42,196 nucleotides of DNA from Herbidospora galbida (GCF_005233835.1 NZ_SZQA01000051.1:1-42196), one strand, 5' to 3'; counted from the first letter of the stretch, positions 14,051-22,715 are shown. Program-made: numbers and translations. The notes: generated by a model from the letters alone, not told the origin.

Positions 14051-16764
14051 CGGACGGGCCGGAGGAGGGACGGGAACAGGCGGAACCACTCGTCCTCCGT
14101 CGGCGGCTCGAGTCGGTCTGCCGCCCGTTCCGGGTCGGTGGCCCAGAGGCCCAGGTCCCCGTTCTCGGCCCCAGCCGCGAGGAAGGCTCCGTCAGGGCTG
14201 AACGCGGTGGCCCAGACCTTGTCGGCCAGCCCGGGCAACGGGGTGGAGACCGTGGTGTCGGCGCGGTCCCACAACCGCACTGTCGGGCCTCGCGGGTCTT
14301 CGTTGCCGGTGGCCAACCGGGTGCCGTCGGGGCTGAGCGCGACGGCGAGGGTGGCGAAGCCGCTGTGGCCGGGGATCACGCTGGCGCGGCCCAGCCCGTC
14401 GTCTCCGTCGCGGAGCCGAAGGACCCGCACGTCGCTGTTCCCGCCCTGGGCGACCGGGGCGCTCACGACGAACACGACGCGGTCGTCGGCCGGGTCGGTG
14501 GCCACGTGGCCGATGCCGGCGAAGGCGTTGGCGCTCATGTCGAGCTGCTGGCGAACCGGGGCCGGGTCGGGCCGGTCGGCGTCGAGGCCGTCGAGGCTCC
14601 AGAGTTTGACCGACGATCCGGTGCTGGAGTCTCCGGCGGTGACGACCATCCGGTCTCCGGCGCAGAAGTCCATCCCCCACACCCACTTGTTGTCCACGGC
14701 CCGATCTGCGTGGTCGAGGACCCTGAGCGGGAGCGTGGGGTCGACCGGGTTCCAGATCCGCACGGTCCCGTCGACACTGGAGGAGGCGAGCAGCCCGCCG
14801 GTCGGGCCGAAGCGGACCCGCAGCACCTCCTGTCCCGGCGGGTGCGCGGGGAAGGTCCGCCGCCGCCACCTCCCAGACCGGGGGTCGCCGCGCTCGGGCC
14901 GGGCGATGGTGACCAGGCCCTCGACGTCACCGAAGGCCACCAGGCCGGCCGGCCCGAAGGCGACGCAGAGCACGGAGGAGACGTTCCGCAGCGGCTCGGC
15001 CGCCTGCCGGGCGTGGTTGTCGCGCGGATCCCAGAGCCGGACGGCGCCGTCGTACCCGGCGCTGGCCAGCAGCCCCGACGACGGGTCGAAGGCTAGCCCC
15101 TTCACCGGTCCGCTGTGCCGGGAGAGCCGGGTCATCTCGGTATGCCGAAGCACGTTCGCCCGGGTGCGCGGCGTCGACCGGATCAGATAGGCGGCCAGGT
15201 CGAGCCGCGCTGCGAGGTCGGGGTCCCGGCTCCGGAGGCGGTCTGCGGTCACGGCCACCACCTCGGCCCGGGCGGCCGGATCACGCGGCGGCGCGGCCGG
15301 GCCGGCAGCGGTGTCGCGGGTCAGCCCGGCATTGGCGGCCATCGCGAGGACCGCGCCGCCGGAGGTGAAGAGGGCCCGGCGGCCGAACCTCGGCGCGGAG
15401 ACCGGCCGGGCGGCCGGGGCCTCCGTCAGGCGCCCGAGCAGGTCGGCGACCGTCGGCCGAGAGGCGGGTTCCCGGTGCAGGGCCGCCCGCACCGCGCCCC
15501 GCACCGGTTGGGCGAGGCCGGTCAGGCCGGGGGCGGCACCGAGGATCCGGCCGCGGACCTCGTCCTCCGTGGCGCCGGGGAACGGCCAGCGGCGGGTGCC
15601 GGCGTAGGTGACCAGGCACCCCCAGGCGAACACGTCGGCCGCCGTGGTGACGACGGAGTTCCGCCAGAGTTCCGGGGCCATCACGTTGGCGGTGCCCTCG
15701 GCCCGGGGACCGCGCGGCCGGTCGCCGTCAGGCCGGGCCGCGCCGAAGTCGATCAGGCGCGGCCCGCTGGCGGACAGGATCACGTTGCCGGGCGCCACGT
15801 CGCCGTGCACGATCCCGGCCCGGTGGACATCGGCGAGCACGCCCAGCAGATGTACGGCGAACTGGTGCAGGCCGGTCGCGGTGAACGGCCCCCGCAGGGC
15901 GACCCGCTCGGCCAGGGTCGTCCCGTCGGCGTACTCGGTGGCCAGGTAAGGAGGCGCGGAGCCGGCGCCCAGCACGGCGGGCACGTGCACGCTGCGGACC
16001 GCCCGGGTGTGCCGGGCCTCCCGGGCGAGGCGTTCGGGCGACCCGGACGTCTTGACCGCCGCCGTCCGGCCCTTGTCGTCCTCTCCGAGGTAGACGGTGC
16101 TGAGCAGCCCGGCGCCGAGGCGGTAGCGCAGCGTGTAGGGCCCGATGACGGTGGGGTCGTGCTCGGTCAGCGGCGCGACCCGGGTCCCGCCGCTGCGGGC
16201 CAGGAACGCCGCAGAGGTGAGGGTCGACCCACCGGGCCCGGGGAAGCTCGGGGGCGGGGTGGGCGGGTGGAGCCCGGGCACGGACACCCGTGTGGGCAAG
16301 ACCCCCGGAAAGGCCGGGCTCTGTGACGGTTTGGCCCGCCCGGTCACGACGTGTTCGATCGCCCCCAGGAGCCGGTTCCGGGCCGCGCCCTCGGTCAGGC
16401 CGACCAGGTCGACCCAGACGACCTGCCGCAGCAGCGGCGACAGCTCGCAGTCGGCGACGCGGATCGGCACCAGTTTGCGGTCGGTTCCGGAGGAGTCGGC
16501 CTGCAGTGCGCCGTGCCATTCCATCTGGCCCCAGCCGGAACGCATATAAGCCTCCGAGCAGACGGCTATGGTGCGGCGGGACTTCGCCATTCCCAGGTCC
16601 ATGCTCGCCATCCAGTGAGCCCCGGGACCGAAGTCCCATTCCTGGATGAGAACCCGATATTCGGCCAGTTCGAGCTGCCAGGCGATCCACACCGCCCAGT
16701 CCTTGTCGACGGCCGTGTAGGAAATGAAGAAATCCCAGGTGGCCGTCTCCGCCCCCGATGACAT
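14047..16764 (-). CDS. TIR domain-Ser/Thr kinase-WD40 fusion protein
   Basis: The 905-residue protein has three parts. Residues 9-140 are a TIR_2-type domain (WDFFISYTAVDKDWA) with W78-G-Q-M-E82, where Glu82 corresponds to the catalytic glutamate of NAD-cleaving TIR domains such as SARM1. A Pro-rich linker (145-205) follows. Residues 207-447 are a kinase domain with Lys238, DFG (339-341) and APE, but HRDLKPEN is replaced by HGDVAPGN: Arg becomes Gly and the catalytic-loop Lys becomes Ala, while Asp322 and Asn327 stay. Residues 545-880 form about five to six WD40-like repeats (ASAGYDGAVRLWD, SSSVDGTVRIWN, AAGAENGDLGLWA). A weak hydrophobic stretch near 463-480 may touch the membrane. ATG 16764 fits a leaderless promoter; the kinase gene downstream overlaps it. 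Confidence 0.9.
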   Translation of the reverse strand: MSSGAETATWDFFISYTAVDKDWAVWIAWQLELAEYRVLIQEWDFGPGAHWMASMDLGMAKSRRTIAVCSEAYMRSGWGQMEWHGALQADSSGTDRKLVPIRVADCELSPLLRQVVWVDLVGLTEGAARNRLLGAIEHVVTGRAKPSQSPAFPGVLPTRVSVPGLHPPTPPPSFPGPGGSTLTSAAFLARSGGTRVAPLTEHDPTVIGPYTLRYRLGAGLLSTVYLGEDDKGRTAAVKTSGSPERLAREARHTRAVRSVHVPAVLGAGSAPPYLATEYADGTTLAERVALRGPFTATGLHQFAVHLLGVLADVHRAGIVHGDVAPGNVILSASGPRLIDFGAARPDGDRPRGPRAEGTANVMAPELWRNSVVTTAADVFAWGCLVTYAGTRRWPFPGATEDEVRGRILGAAPGLTGLAQPVRGAVRAALHREPASRPTVADLLGRLTEAPAARPVSAPRFGRRALFTSGGAVLAMAANAGLTRDTAAGPAAPPRDPAARAEVVAVTADRLRSRDPDLAARLDLAAYLIRSTPRTRANVLRHTEMTRLSRHSGPVKGLAFDPSSGLLASAGYDGAVRLWDPRDNHARQAAEPLRNVSSVLCVAFGPAGLVAFGDVEGLVTIARPERGDPRSGRWRRRTFPAHPPGQEVLRVRFGPTGGLLASSSVDGTVRIWNPVDPTLPLRVLDHADRAVDNKWVWGMDFCAGDRMVVTAGDSSTGSSVKLWSLDGLDADRPDPAPVRQQLDMSANAFAGIGHVATDPADDRVVFVVSAPVAQGGNSDVRVLRLRDGDDGLGRASVIPGHSGFATLAVALSPDGTRLATGNEDPRGPTVRLWDRADTTVSTPLPGLADKVWATAFSPDGAFLAAGAENGDLGLWATDPERAADRLEPPTEDEWFRLFPSLLRPVR

Positions 16765-16771
16765 GGCCGGG

Positions 16772-16777
16772 AGTCTA
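16772..16777 (-). promoter_or_regulatory. Candidate -10 box, leaderless TIR-kinase gene
   Basis: On the minus strand TAGACT ends 7 nt before ATG 16764, which selects this start over GTG/ATG codons further upstream. It lies beside a perfect palindrome at 16783-16798. Confidence 0.45.
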
Positions 16778-16782
16778 CGCCA

Positions 16783-16798
16783 CAATTAACGCTAATTG
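16783..16798. promoter_or_regulatory. Palindrome in the TIR-kinase promoter
   Basis: CAATTA (16783-16788) and TAATTG (16793-16798) form a perfect inverted repeat around ACGC. It overlaps the place where the -35 box of the TIR-kinase promoter would be and lies in the most AT-rich stretch of the window (about 16780-16866), so a repressor operator is plausible. Confidence 0.45.
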
Positions 16799-16866
16799 CG
16801 AGCATAGACTTGATTTAAATGGCTATTCCACGATTTCGTCCATAAAGATGTAGTTGGAACTCCTTA

Positions 16867-18120
16867 TTAACGGGGAGCCGTGTGACCAATGCGAAAGAGG
16901 TTTCCCGGATCGACGTTTCTCCTGATCTCGGCCAGCCGCCGCCGTGTCGCCTCCGGCCAGGCCCGCCCGGTCGTCGTCAGGTCCGAGCCGTGCATGTTGA
17001 TCAGCGACCCGCCCGTCGACCACGGCGCCAGCGCCCCCACGACCGCCCCGGGATCGCTCCCCGGCAGCCCGATCGCCAGCACGTTGAACGCCCCGTCCCG
17101 CCCGCCGACCGCGTTCGGTTCCTTCGGCTCCCGCCCCAGCGCCCCGCCCAGGTGCCGGATCTCCACCACCGGGATCGGCAGCTCGACCGAGGGCCCGGCG
17201 ACCGCCAGCAGGGCCTCCACCGTCTCCGGCGTCAGCTCGCGCAGCAGAGTGCTGCGTTCGACGGCCGGCATCGGGTCGGTCGGGTCGTTGTGGACGCGGT
17301 CGAGCTGCGTGTACGGCAGCTCCCCCACCCCGCCGAGCACCGGCTCGGCCACCCCGAGCATCGGGGCCAGGAGAGCCTCCTGGGGCTCCACCGAAGCCAC
17401 CCGCAGGTGGGCCACGAACTGCCCGCGCAGCGGCGGGGGCAGCTGGGGCAGCGGCGGCAGGCGCAGGAAGGCGAGCGAGGTGGTCAGCGTCTCGGGCAGG
17501 CCCGGCGCCCAGCGCTGGTAGGCCCGCAGCACGGCCGGGGCGTCGGCGGCGGCGTAGTAGAAGCCGCCGCCCCACACGGTGGCCAGCGGGAACAGGTCGA
17601 CCGTCAGCGAGGTCACCACGCCGAAGCCGCTCTTGCCGCCGCGCAGCGCCCAGAACAGGTCGGGCTCGCTGCCGGGGTCGGCGATCCTGACCGCGCCGTC
17701 GGGGGTCACGACGGTCAGCGACCGGACGTGGTCGGCCGCGAAGCCGTAGGAGCGGGCCAGCGGGCCGATGCCGCCGCCCAGGGTGAAGCCGACGGCGCCG
17801 ACCCCGGAAGCCGAGCCGCACAGGGGCGCGAGCCCGAAGGGGGCCGCCGCCCGGACGACCTCGGCCCACGTGCAGCCGGCGCCGATGGTCGCGGTGCGCT
17901 CCTCGGGGTCGATCGACAGGGAGCGCATCCGGGAGGTGAGGATCAGGACCGCGCCGTCGGCGGCCTGGACGGCTCCGTGGCCGGTCGCCTGGACGGCCAC
18001 GGGCAGGTCGCGGGCGGCCGCGTGGGCGAGGGCCTCCGCGACGTCGGCGGCGGTCTCCGCCTCGGCCACGAGGGCGGGGTGGTGGCGGACCGCGAGGTTG
18101 AATCTGGAGATCTCGTTCAT
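16867..18120 (-). CDS. FAD-binding (BBE/PCMH-type) oxidoreductase
   Basis: The 417-residue protein has a PCMH-type FAD domain in its first half: the VAVQATGHGAV segment, whose His matches the covalent flavin-linking His of the family, and the GFTLGGGIGPLARSYGFAADH pyrophosphate loop region. The C-terminus RRNVDPGNLFRIGH is the berberine-bridge-enzyme (BBE) motif. Such enzymes oxidise sugars, alkaloids or polyketide intermediates with oxygen. It lacks a signal peptide. The real start is ATG 18120; the longer frame upstream is antisense to the regulator gene. It is divergent from a large SARP-type regulator with an 81-nt shared promoter region, so it is probably that regulator's target. Confidence 0.9.
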   Translation of the reverse strand: MNEISRFNLAVRHHPALVAEAETAADVAEALAHAAARDLPVAVQATGHGAVQAADGAVLILTSRMRSLSIDPEERTATIGAGCTWAEVVRAAAPFGLAPLCGSASGVGAVGFTLGGGIGPLARSYGFAADHVRSLTVVTPDGAVRIADPGSEPDLFWALRGGKSGFGVVTSLTVDLFPLATVWGGGFYYAAADAPAVLRAYQRWAPGLPETLTTSLAFLRLPPLPQLPPPLRGQFVAHLRVASVEPQEALLAPMLGVAEPVLGGVGELPYTQLDRVHNDPTDPMPAVERSTLLRELTPETVEALLAVAGPSVELPIPVVEIRHLGGALGREPKEPNAVGGRDGAFNVLAIGLPGSDPGAVVGALAPWSTGGSLINMHGSDLTTTGRAWPEATRRRLAEIRRNVDPGNLFRIGHTAPR

Positions 18121-18141
18121 GGGAGAGGTTGTCCCATGGTG

Positions 18142-18183
18142 TCCTCGTATGCGGCTGAGGCGGCATCCTAGTGTGGTCCTAGT
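18142..18183. promoter_or_regulatory. SARP-like heptamer direct repeats
   Basis: TCCTAGT occurs at 18166-18172 and again at 18177-18183, an exact 11-bp period with a 4-bp spacer, which is the classic arrangement of SARP-family binding sites. A third, imperfect copy, TCCTCGT, lies at 18142-18148. The repeats sit between the oxidoreductase and the SARP-type regulator, and TAGGAT on the minus strand (18165-18170) could be the oxidoreductase -10 box. Autoregulation and control of the oxidoreductase by the neighbouring regulator is the simplest reading. Confidence 0.5.
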
Positions 18184-18201
18184 CAACGGGGAGGAACGGC
18201 G

Positions 18202-21200
18202 ATGCGGCACGACTTCCGGGTCCTCGGGCCCGTGGAGGTCCTCAGCGAGGGGCGGCCGGTCGACCTCGGCCCGCGCAAGCAGCGGGCGGTCATGGCGTTG
18301 CTGCTGACCCACGCCCCGAGGGTCGTGGCGCTCGACCAGATCATCGACGCCCTCTGGCAGGACGAGCCGCCCTCCAGTGCGACCGGAACGCTCCAGGCGT
18401 ACATCTTCCAGCTCCGCAAGGCCCTGGAGCCCGAGAGGAGCCCGCGCACCCCGGCGCGGACCCTGCGCACCCGCGAACCCGGCTACCTTCTCGACGTCGA
18501 GCCCGACCAGATCGACTCCCACCGGTTCCTGCGGGCCATGGAGCAGGCCGAGGCGGCCCCTCCCGACCAGGTCGAGAAGGTCCTCACCCCCGCGCTGGCG
18601 CTGTGGCGCGGGGAGCCGTACACGGGGCTGCAGGACGAGGAGTACCTGCGGCCGACCATCGCCCATCTGAACGAGGCCCGGCTGACGGCGCTGACCACCC
18701 GGGCCGAGGCGCGGCTGGCCCTCGGTCGCGCGGCCGAGGTGGCGCTGGAGGTCGAGCGGCTGCTGGAGACGGCGCCGTACCGGGAAGGGCTCTGGTCGCT
18801 GCTCATCCGGGCGCTCTACACCGACCGGCGGCAGGCCGACGCGCTGGCCGCCTACCAGCGCTGCCGGACGCTGCTCGACGAGGAGCTCGGGCTGCTGCCG
18901 GGCCCGGAGCTGCGGGCTTTGGAGCAGGCCGTGCTGCGGCAGGAGGAGCTGCCGGCCTCCCGGGTCGCCGTGGTCGCCGCGCCCGCGCCCGCCCAGGTCG
19001 AGACGCCCCGGTTCGTCGGCCGGGCGGCCCAGCTGCGGCGCGTCCACGACCGTGTCGCCGACGCCGTCAAGGGCTCCGGCGGGGTGCTGCTGATCGGCGG
19101 AGAGGCGGGCATCGGGAAGACCACCCTGGCCGAGGCCGCCGCCGGGCACGCGTCCCGGCAGGGGTTCACCACCGCGTGGAGCCGCTGCGCCGAGGACGCC
19201 CCCGCCTTCTGGCCGTGGATCCAGGCCCTGCGGCTGCTCGACCCGCCCATGGCCGAACGCCTGTCGGCCCCCGGCGAGGCCGCCGACCCCGACGCCGCCC
19301 GCTTCCTGCTGCACGACGCGGTCGCCCGCGCCCTCGAACGGCGCGCCGCGCGGGGCCCGGTCATGATCGTGCTGGAGGACGCCCACTGGGCCGACGCGGC
19401 CACCCTGAAGCTCCTCACGTTCCTCGGCGCCGACCTGCACCGGGTCCCGCTCCTGGTGGTCGTGACGGTACGCCACCACGACGCCCCCCAGCCCGTCGAC
19501 GTGTTCGCCGAACTCGCCCGCCAGCGCGGCACCGAACGCCTCACGGTCGGCCCGCTGACCACCTCCGACGTCGCCGACTACCTCGACGGCCGCGACCCGG
19601 GCCTGCGCGAGCACGTGGCCGTGCTCCACGACCGGACCGGCGGCAACCCCTTCTACCTGGGCGAACTGCTGCGCCTGGCGGCCTCGACCCGGTCGGCCGA
19701 CATCGCGGCCCTGCCCGTACCGGACGGAGTGCGAGACGTCATCGCGCAGCGCGTCTCACGCCTGCCCGAGGAGACCCAGGCACTGCTGCGGACCGCGTCG
19801 GTGGCCGGCCGGGACGTCGACTCCGACGTGCTGGCCGGCGCCGCCGGCATCGACCCGGCGCGGCTGCTCCTGCTGCTCGAACCGGCCGTCGCGACCGGCC
19901 TGCTCGTCGAGCTCGACGGCGGCTGGGACTACCGCTTCTCCCACGCGCTGGTCCAGGAGTCCCTGTACGGCGAACTCACCCGCCTCCAGCGCGCCCGGCT
20001 GCACGGCAAGATCGGCGAGGCGGCCGAGTCGTTCGGCGGCGGCGACCTCGACCGCGTCCCGGTGCTGGCCCACCACTTCGCCCAGGCCGCCCGCGTCGGC
20101 CACGCCGACAAGGCCGTGAGCTACGCCGTGAAGGCCGCCGAGCAGGCCGCCGCGGGTCTGGCCTACGACGAGGCGGTGCGCTACTGGGAGCTCGCGCTGG
20201 CCTCCCACGGCCCGGCGGGCACCTCCCGCCGCTGCCGCCTGCTGATCGAGCTCGGCCGGGCCCGGCGCATCACGGGGGACGTGCTGGGCGCCCGCGCGCC
20301 CCTCGACGAGGCGGTCGACCTGGCCACCCGCCTGGGCGAGGACGACATGGCGATCGAGGCCACCAGCGTCTTCGGCGGCGTCACGCTGTGGAACTGGTGG
20401 TCCTACGGCGTGGTCAACCCGCGCATGGTGAACGTGCTGCGCGACCAGCTGGGCCGGCTGCCCGCCGACGACCTGGCCCGCCGCGCGGCCCTGCTCGGCA
20501 CCCTCGCCGTGGAGCTCTACTACGGCCCGCGCGCCGAGGGCCTGGCCTGCGCCGCCGAGGCGGTCGCCCTGGCCCGCCGGACCGGCGACCCGCAACTGCT
20601 GGCCCGGACCCTGAACAACTACGTCATCGCGGCCTGGTCACCCGAGCACGACGCCGAGCGGTTCGCCGCGGCGGCCGAGATCCTCACCCTGCCCGGCCTG
20701 CCCAAGCTGACCGAGGTCATCTCCCGCCTGCACCGCATGCAGGGCCTGATGCAGGACGGCGCGATCGCCGAGTACGACGCCGAGCTGGCCCGCTGCCTGC
20801 GGCTGACCGAGGAGCTGCGGATCCCCGAGATCACCGCTCAGGTCAACTACGCCGCCTCGGGCCGCGCCGTGCTCGACGGCGACTGGGCCGAGGCCCGGCG
20901 GTACAGTTCGCTGGCCGGCGAGTGGTACCGCCGCACCAGCCTGTGGGGTCCCGACGTCGTCGACCTGATGAGCGAGTTCTACATCGACTGGTCGCGGAAC
21001 GCGGTGCCGCCCGCCCTGGTCACCACGCTGGTGGAGCGGGCGGAAGACCCGTCAGACCGGCTGCTGCGCCCCACGGCGATCCTGGCCCTGTGGGAGTCGG
21101 GCGACCAGACGAGGGCCAAGGAACTGCTCGGCCGCTGGGGCGTCACCCTGGAACGCGACTGGGCCTGGCAGTTCTCCGCCTGGCAGTGGGCCCTGGTCGC

Positions 21201-21453
21201 CGCCCGGCTCGGCCGCCCGGCCCCCGAGGAGATGCTGGCGGCCCTGCTGCCGGTCGCCGGCCAGATCGCCACCCTCGGGACCGGCTGCGTCTCGTGGGGC
21301 TCGATCCACGAGGCCGTCTCGGGCCTGTACGAGGCCCTCGGCGACCTGGGCCGCGCCCGCGACCACGCGCGGGAGGCGGCCCGGGTGCACCGCAGGCTGG
21401 CCGTCCCCCACCTGGAGCGCCGCAGCGCGGCGCTCCTGGAGCGGCTCGGTTAG
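18202..21453 (+). CDS. AfsR/SARP-type transcriptional regulator with ATPase and TPR-like domains
   Basis: The 1083-residue protein has a winged-helix DNA-binding domain (1-100), a BTAD domain (105-250), an AAA/STAND-type ATPase with Walker A GGEAGIGKT (299-307) and Walker B VMIVLEDAHWAD (387-398), and a long helical repeat region (about 630-1083) of TPR type. AfsR-like proteins activate nearby genes, often in secondary metabolism, by binding direct heptamer repeats. Here the only divergent neighbour is the FAD oxidoreductase, and no biosynthetic cluster is visible. ATG 18202 is preceded by GGGGAGG. Its TAG stop overlaps the TAA stop of the convergent L,D-transpeptidase gene by 4 nt, with no terminator between. 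Confidence 0.92.
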   Translation: MRHDFRVLGPVEVLSEGRPVDLGPRKQRAVMALLLTHAPRVVALDQIIDALWQDEPPSSATGTLQAYIFQLRKALEPERSPRTPARTLRTREPGYLLDVEPDQIDSHRFLRAMEQAEAAPPDQVEKVLTPALALWRGEPYTGLQDEEYLRPTIAHLNEARLTALTTRAEARLALGRAAEVALEVERLLETAPYREGLWSLLIRALYTDRRQADALAAYQRCRTLLDEELGLLPGPELRALEQAVLRQEELPASRVAVVAAPAPAQVETPRFVGRAAQLRRVHDRVADAVKGSGGVLLIGGEAGIGKTTLAEAAAGHASRQGFTTAWSRCAEDAPAFWPWIQALRLLDPPMAERLSAPGEAADPDAARFLLHDAVARALERRAARGPVMIVLEDAHWADAATLKLLTFLGADLHRVPLLVVVTVRHHDAPQPVDVFAELARQRGTERLTVGPLTTSDVADYLDGRDPGLREHVAVLHDRTGGNPFYLGELLRLAASTRSADIAALPVPDGVRDVIAQRVSRLPEETQALLRTASVAGRDVDSDVLAGAAGIDPARLLLLLEPAVATGLLVELDGGWDYRFSHALVQESLYGELTRLQRARLHGKIGEAAESFGGGDLDRVPVLAHHFAQAARVGHADKAVSYAVKAAEQAAAGLAYDEAVRYWELALASHGPAGTSRRCRLLIELGRARRITGDVLGARAPLDEAVDLATRLGEDDMAIEATSVFGGVTLWNWWSYGVVNPRMVNVLRDQLGRLPADDLARRAALLGTLAVELYYGPRAEGLACAAEAVALARRTGDPQLLARTLNNYVIAAWSPEHDAERFAAAAEILTLPGLPKLTEVISRLHRMQGLMQDGAIAEYDAELARCLRLTEELRIPEITAQVNYAASGRAVLDGDWAEARRYSSLAGEWYRRTSLWGPDVVDLMSEFYIDWSRNAVPPALVTTLVERAEDPSDRLLRPTAILALWESGDQTRAKELLGRWGVTLERDWAWQFSAWQWALVAARLGRPAPEEMLAALLPVAGQIATLGTGCVSWGSIHEAVSGLYEALGDLGRARDHAREAARVHRRLAVPHLERRSAALLERLG

Positions 21454-22622
21454 ACCATCGGGTCGGTCGTGGCGTCGCGCAGGCGGCTCCACTTCAGCCA
21501 GTCCTTCCACTTCGGCTGCCAGTGGCCCCAGCCGTTGGTGGGCTCAAGCTGGCGCGGCGAGCCGGTGAGGATGATCGGGTCGCCGATCAGGGTCTCGTCC
21601 TTGTACCACTGCGCGTTGGACGGGCTGATGTTCACGCAGCCGTGGCTGACGTTGGAGTTGCCCTGCGAGCCGACCGACCAGGGCGCGCCGTGGACGTACT
21701 CGCCGCTGTTGGAGATGCGGACGGTGTCGTAGACGGTCTGCTGGTAGTAGCCCGCCTGGCCGGGACCCGCGTCGGGCGAGGTCATGACCGTGACGTCCTC
21801 ACGCGACATGGCCAGGTGGATGCCGCTGGTGGTGTGGTACTTCCACACGCCGCCCTTGCCGGCGCTGAACGGGATGGTCCGGATGACCTTGCCGTCGCGG
21901 ATCACGTCCATCGTGTGCTTGCTGATGTCTCCCTTGGTGATCTGGGAGCGGCCGATCGTGAAGTCGCGGACGACGTCCTTGCCGCCGTAGAGGCCGGTGT
22001 CGCCGCGTACGCCGGCCATCCGGGCGGTGACCCGGACCTTGGTCCGGGGCGGCCAGAACTTCTTGGGCCGGTAGGCGATCGTCTTGTCGTCGAACCAGTG
22101 CCACGCGCCCTCGACCGGCTTGGACGCCTGCACGAGCAGGTTGCGCTCGATCGACACCCGGTCCTTCACCGGCGTGTTGAAGCTGATCATGATCGGCATG
22201 CCGACGCCGACCGTCAGGCCGGTGTAGTCCTTGTTCGGCAGCAGCGTGTCGATCTCGAACGTCTTTGTGGCGGTCAGCGTGGAGAACGAGCTGCTCCCCC
22301 GCGCCGACCCGGCCGTGGCCGCGACCGTGTAGTGGGTGCCCGGCATCATCGGCCGCACGCTGCGCCACATCGTGCGGTCGGCGCTGTAGACGCCCTCGAC
22401 CGCCTTGCCGCCCTCGGCCGTGACGGCGACCGACCCCAGCGGGGCGCCGGACGCGTAGATCTTGATGGGGAGCTCCGGCGGCAGGTTCGTGGCCCCGTTG
22501 GTCGGAAAGATCATGACGGCTTCAGCCGCCTTCTGCTGGGTCGCGTCCTCCCCTGCTGTGGCGGTAGTGGCACAACCGGTCACCATCAGTAGGGCCAACG
22601 CCCCCGCACCACGACTTCGCAC
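21450..22622 (-). CDS. L,D-transpeptidase lipoprotein
   Basis: The 390-residue protein has a short lipoprotein signal (MRSRGAGALALLMVTGC; lipid-bearing Cys17), two Ig-like domains (about 35-235) and a YkuD catalytic domain with His311, His327 and the nucleophile Cys329 in SHGCVN. It makes 3-3 cross-links in peptidoglycan at the outer membrane surface of the cell; the two Ig-like domains plus a C-terminal extension (PKWKDWLKWSRLR) match the mycobacterial LdtMt2 type. GTG 22622 is chosen because GGGGGGAG stands 6 nt before it and it gives a normal lipoprotein signal; GTG at 22643 and 22652 are less likely. The stop overlaps that of the convergent SARP-type gene. The ctaCDF terminator separates it from ctaF. 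Confidence 0.92.
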   Translation of the reverse strand: MRSRGAGALALLMVTGCATTATAGEDATQQKAAEAVMIFPTNGATNLPPELPIKIYASGAPLGSVAVTAEGGKAVEGVYSADRTMWRSVRPMMPGTHYTVAATAGSARGSSSFSTLTATKTFEIDTLLPNKDYTGLTVGVGMPIMISFNTPVKDRVSIERNLLVQASKPVEGAWHWFDDKTIAYRPKKFWPPRTKVRVTARMAGVRGDTGLYGGKDVVRDFTIGRSQITKGDISKHTMDVIRDGKVIRTIPFSAGKGGVWKYHTTSGIHLAMSREDVTVMTSPDAGPGQAGYYQQTVYDTVRISNSGEYVHGAPWSVGSQGNSNVSHGCVNISPSNAQWYKDETLIGDPIILTGSPRQLEPTNGWGHWQPKWKDWLKWSRLRDATTDPMV

Positions 22623-22715
22623 GCGGATCTCCCCCCGGGTCACCTTGATCACTATCTCTGAGTTATTACCCGATTACGGGGAGTTCGGTCGCACGACACT
22701 CCTTTCGAAGGCAAA

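Noticed and set aside
18603-22592. 1329-codon plus-strand open frame overlapping the SARP-type and L,D-transpeptidase genes
   Set aside because: It is a shadow frame produced by GC-rich third positions; the translation is Arg/Pro/Gly-rich noise and the two overlapping genes have clear domains.
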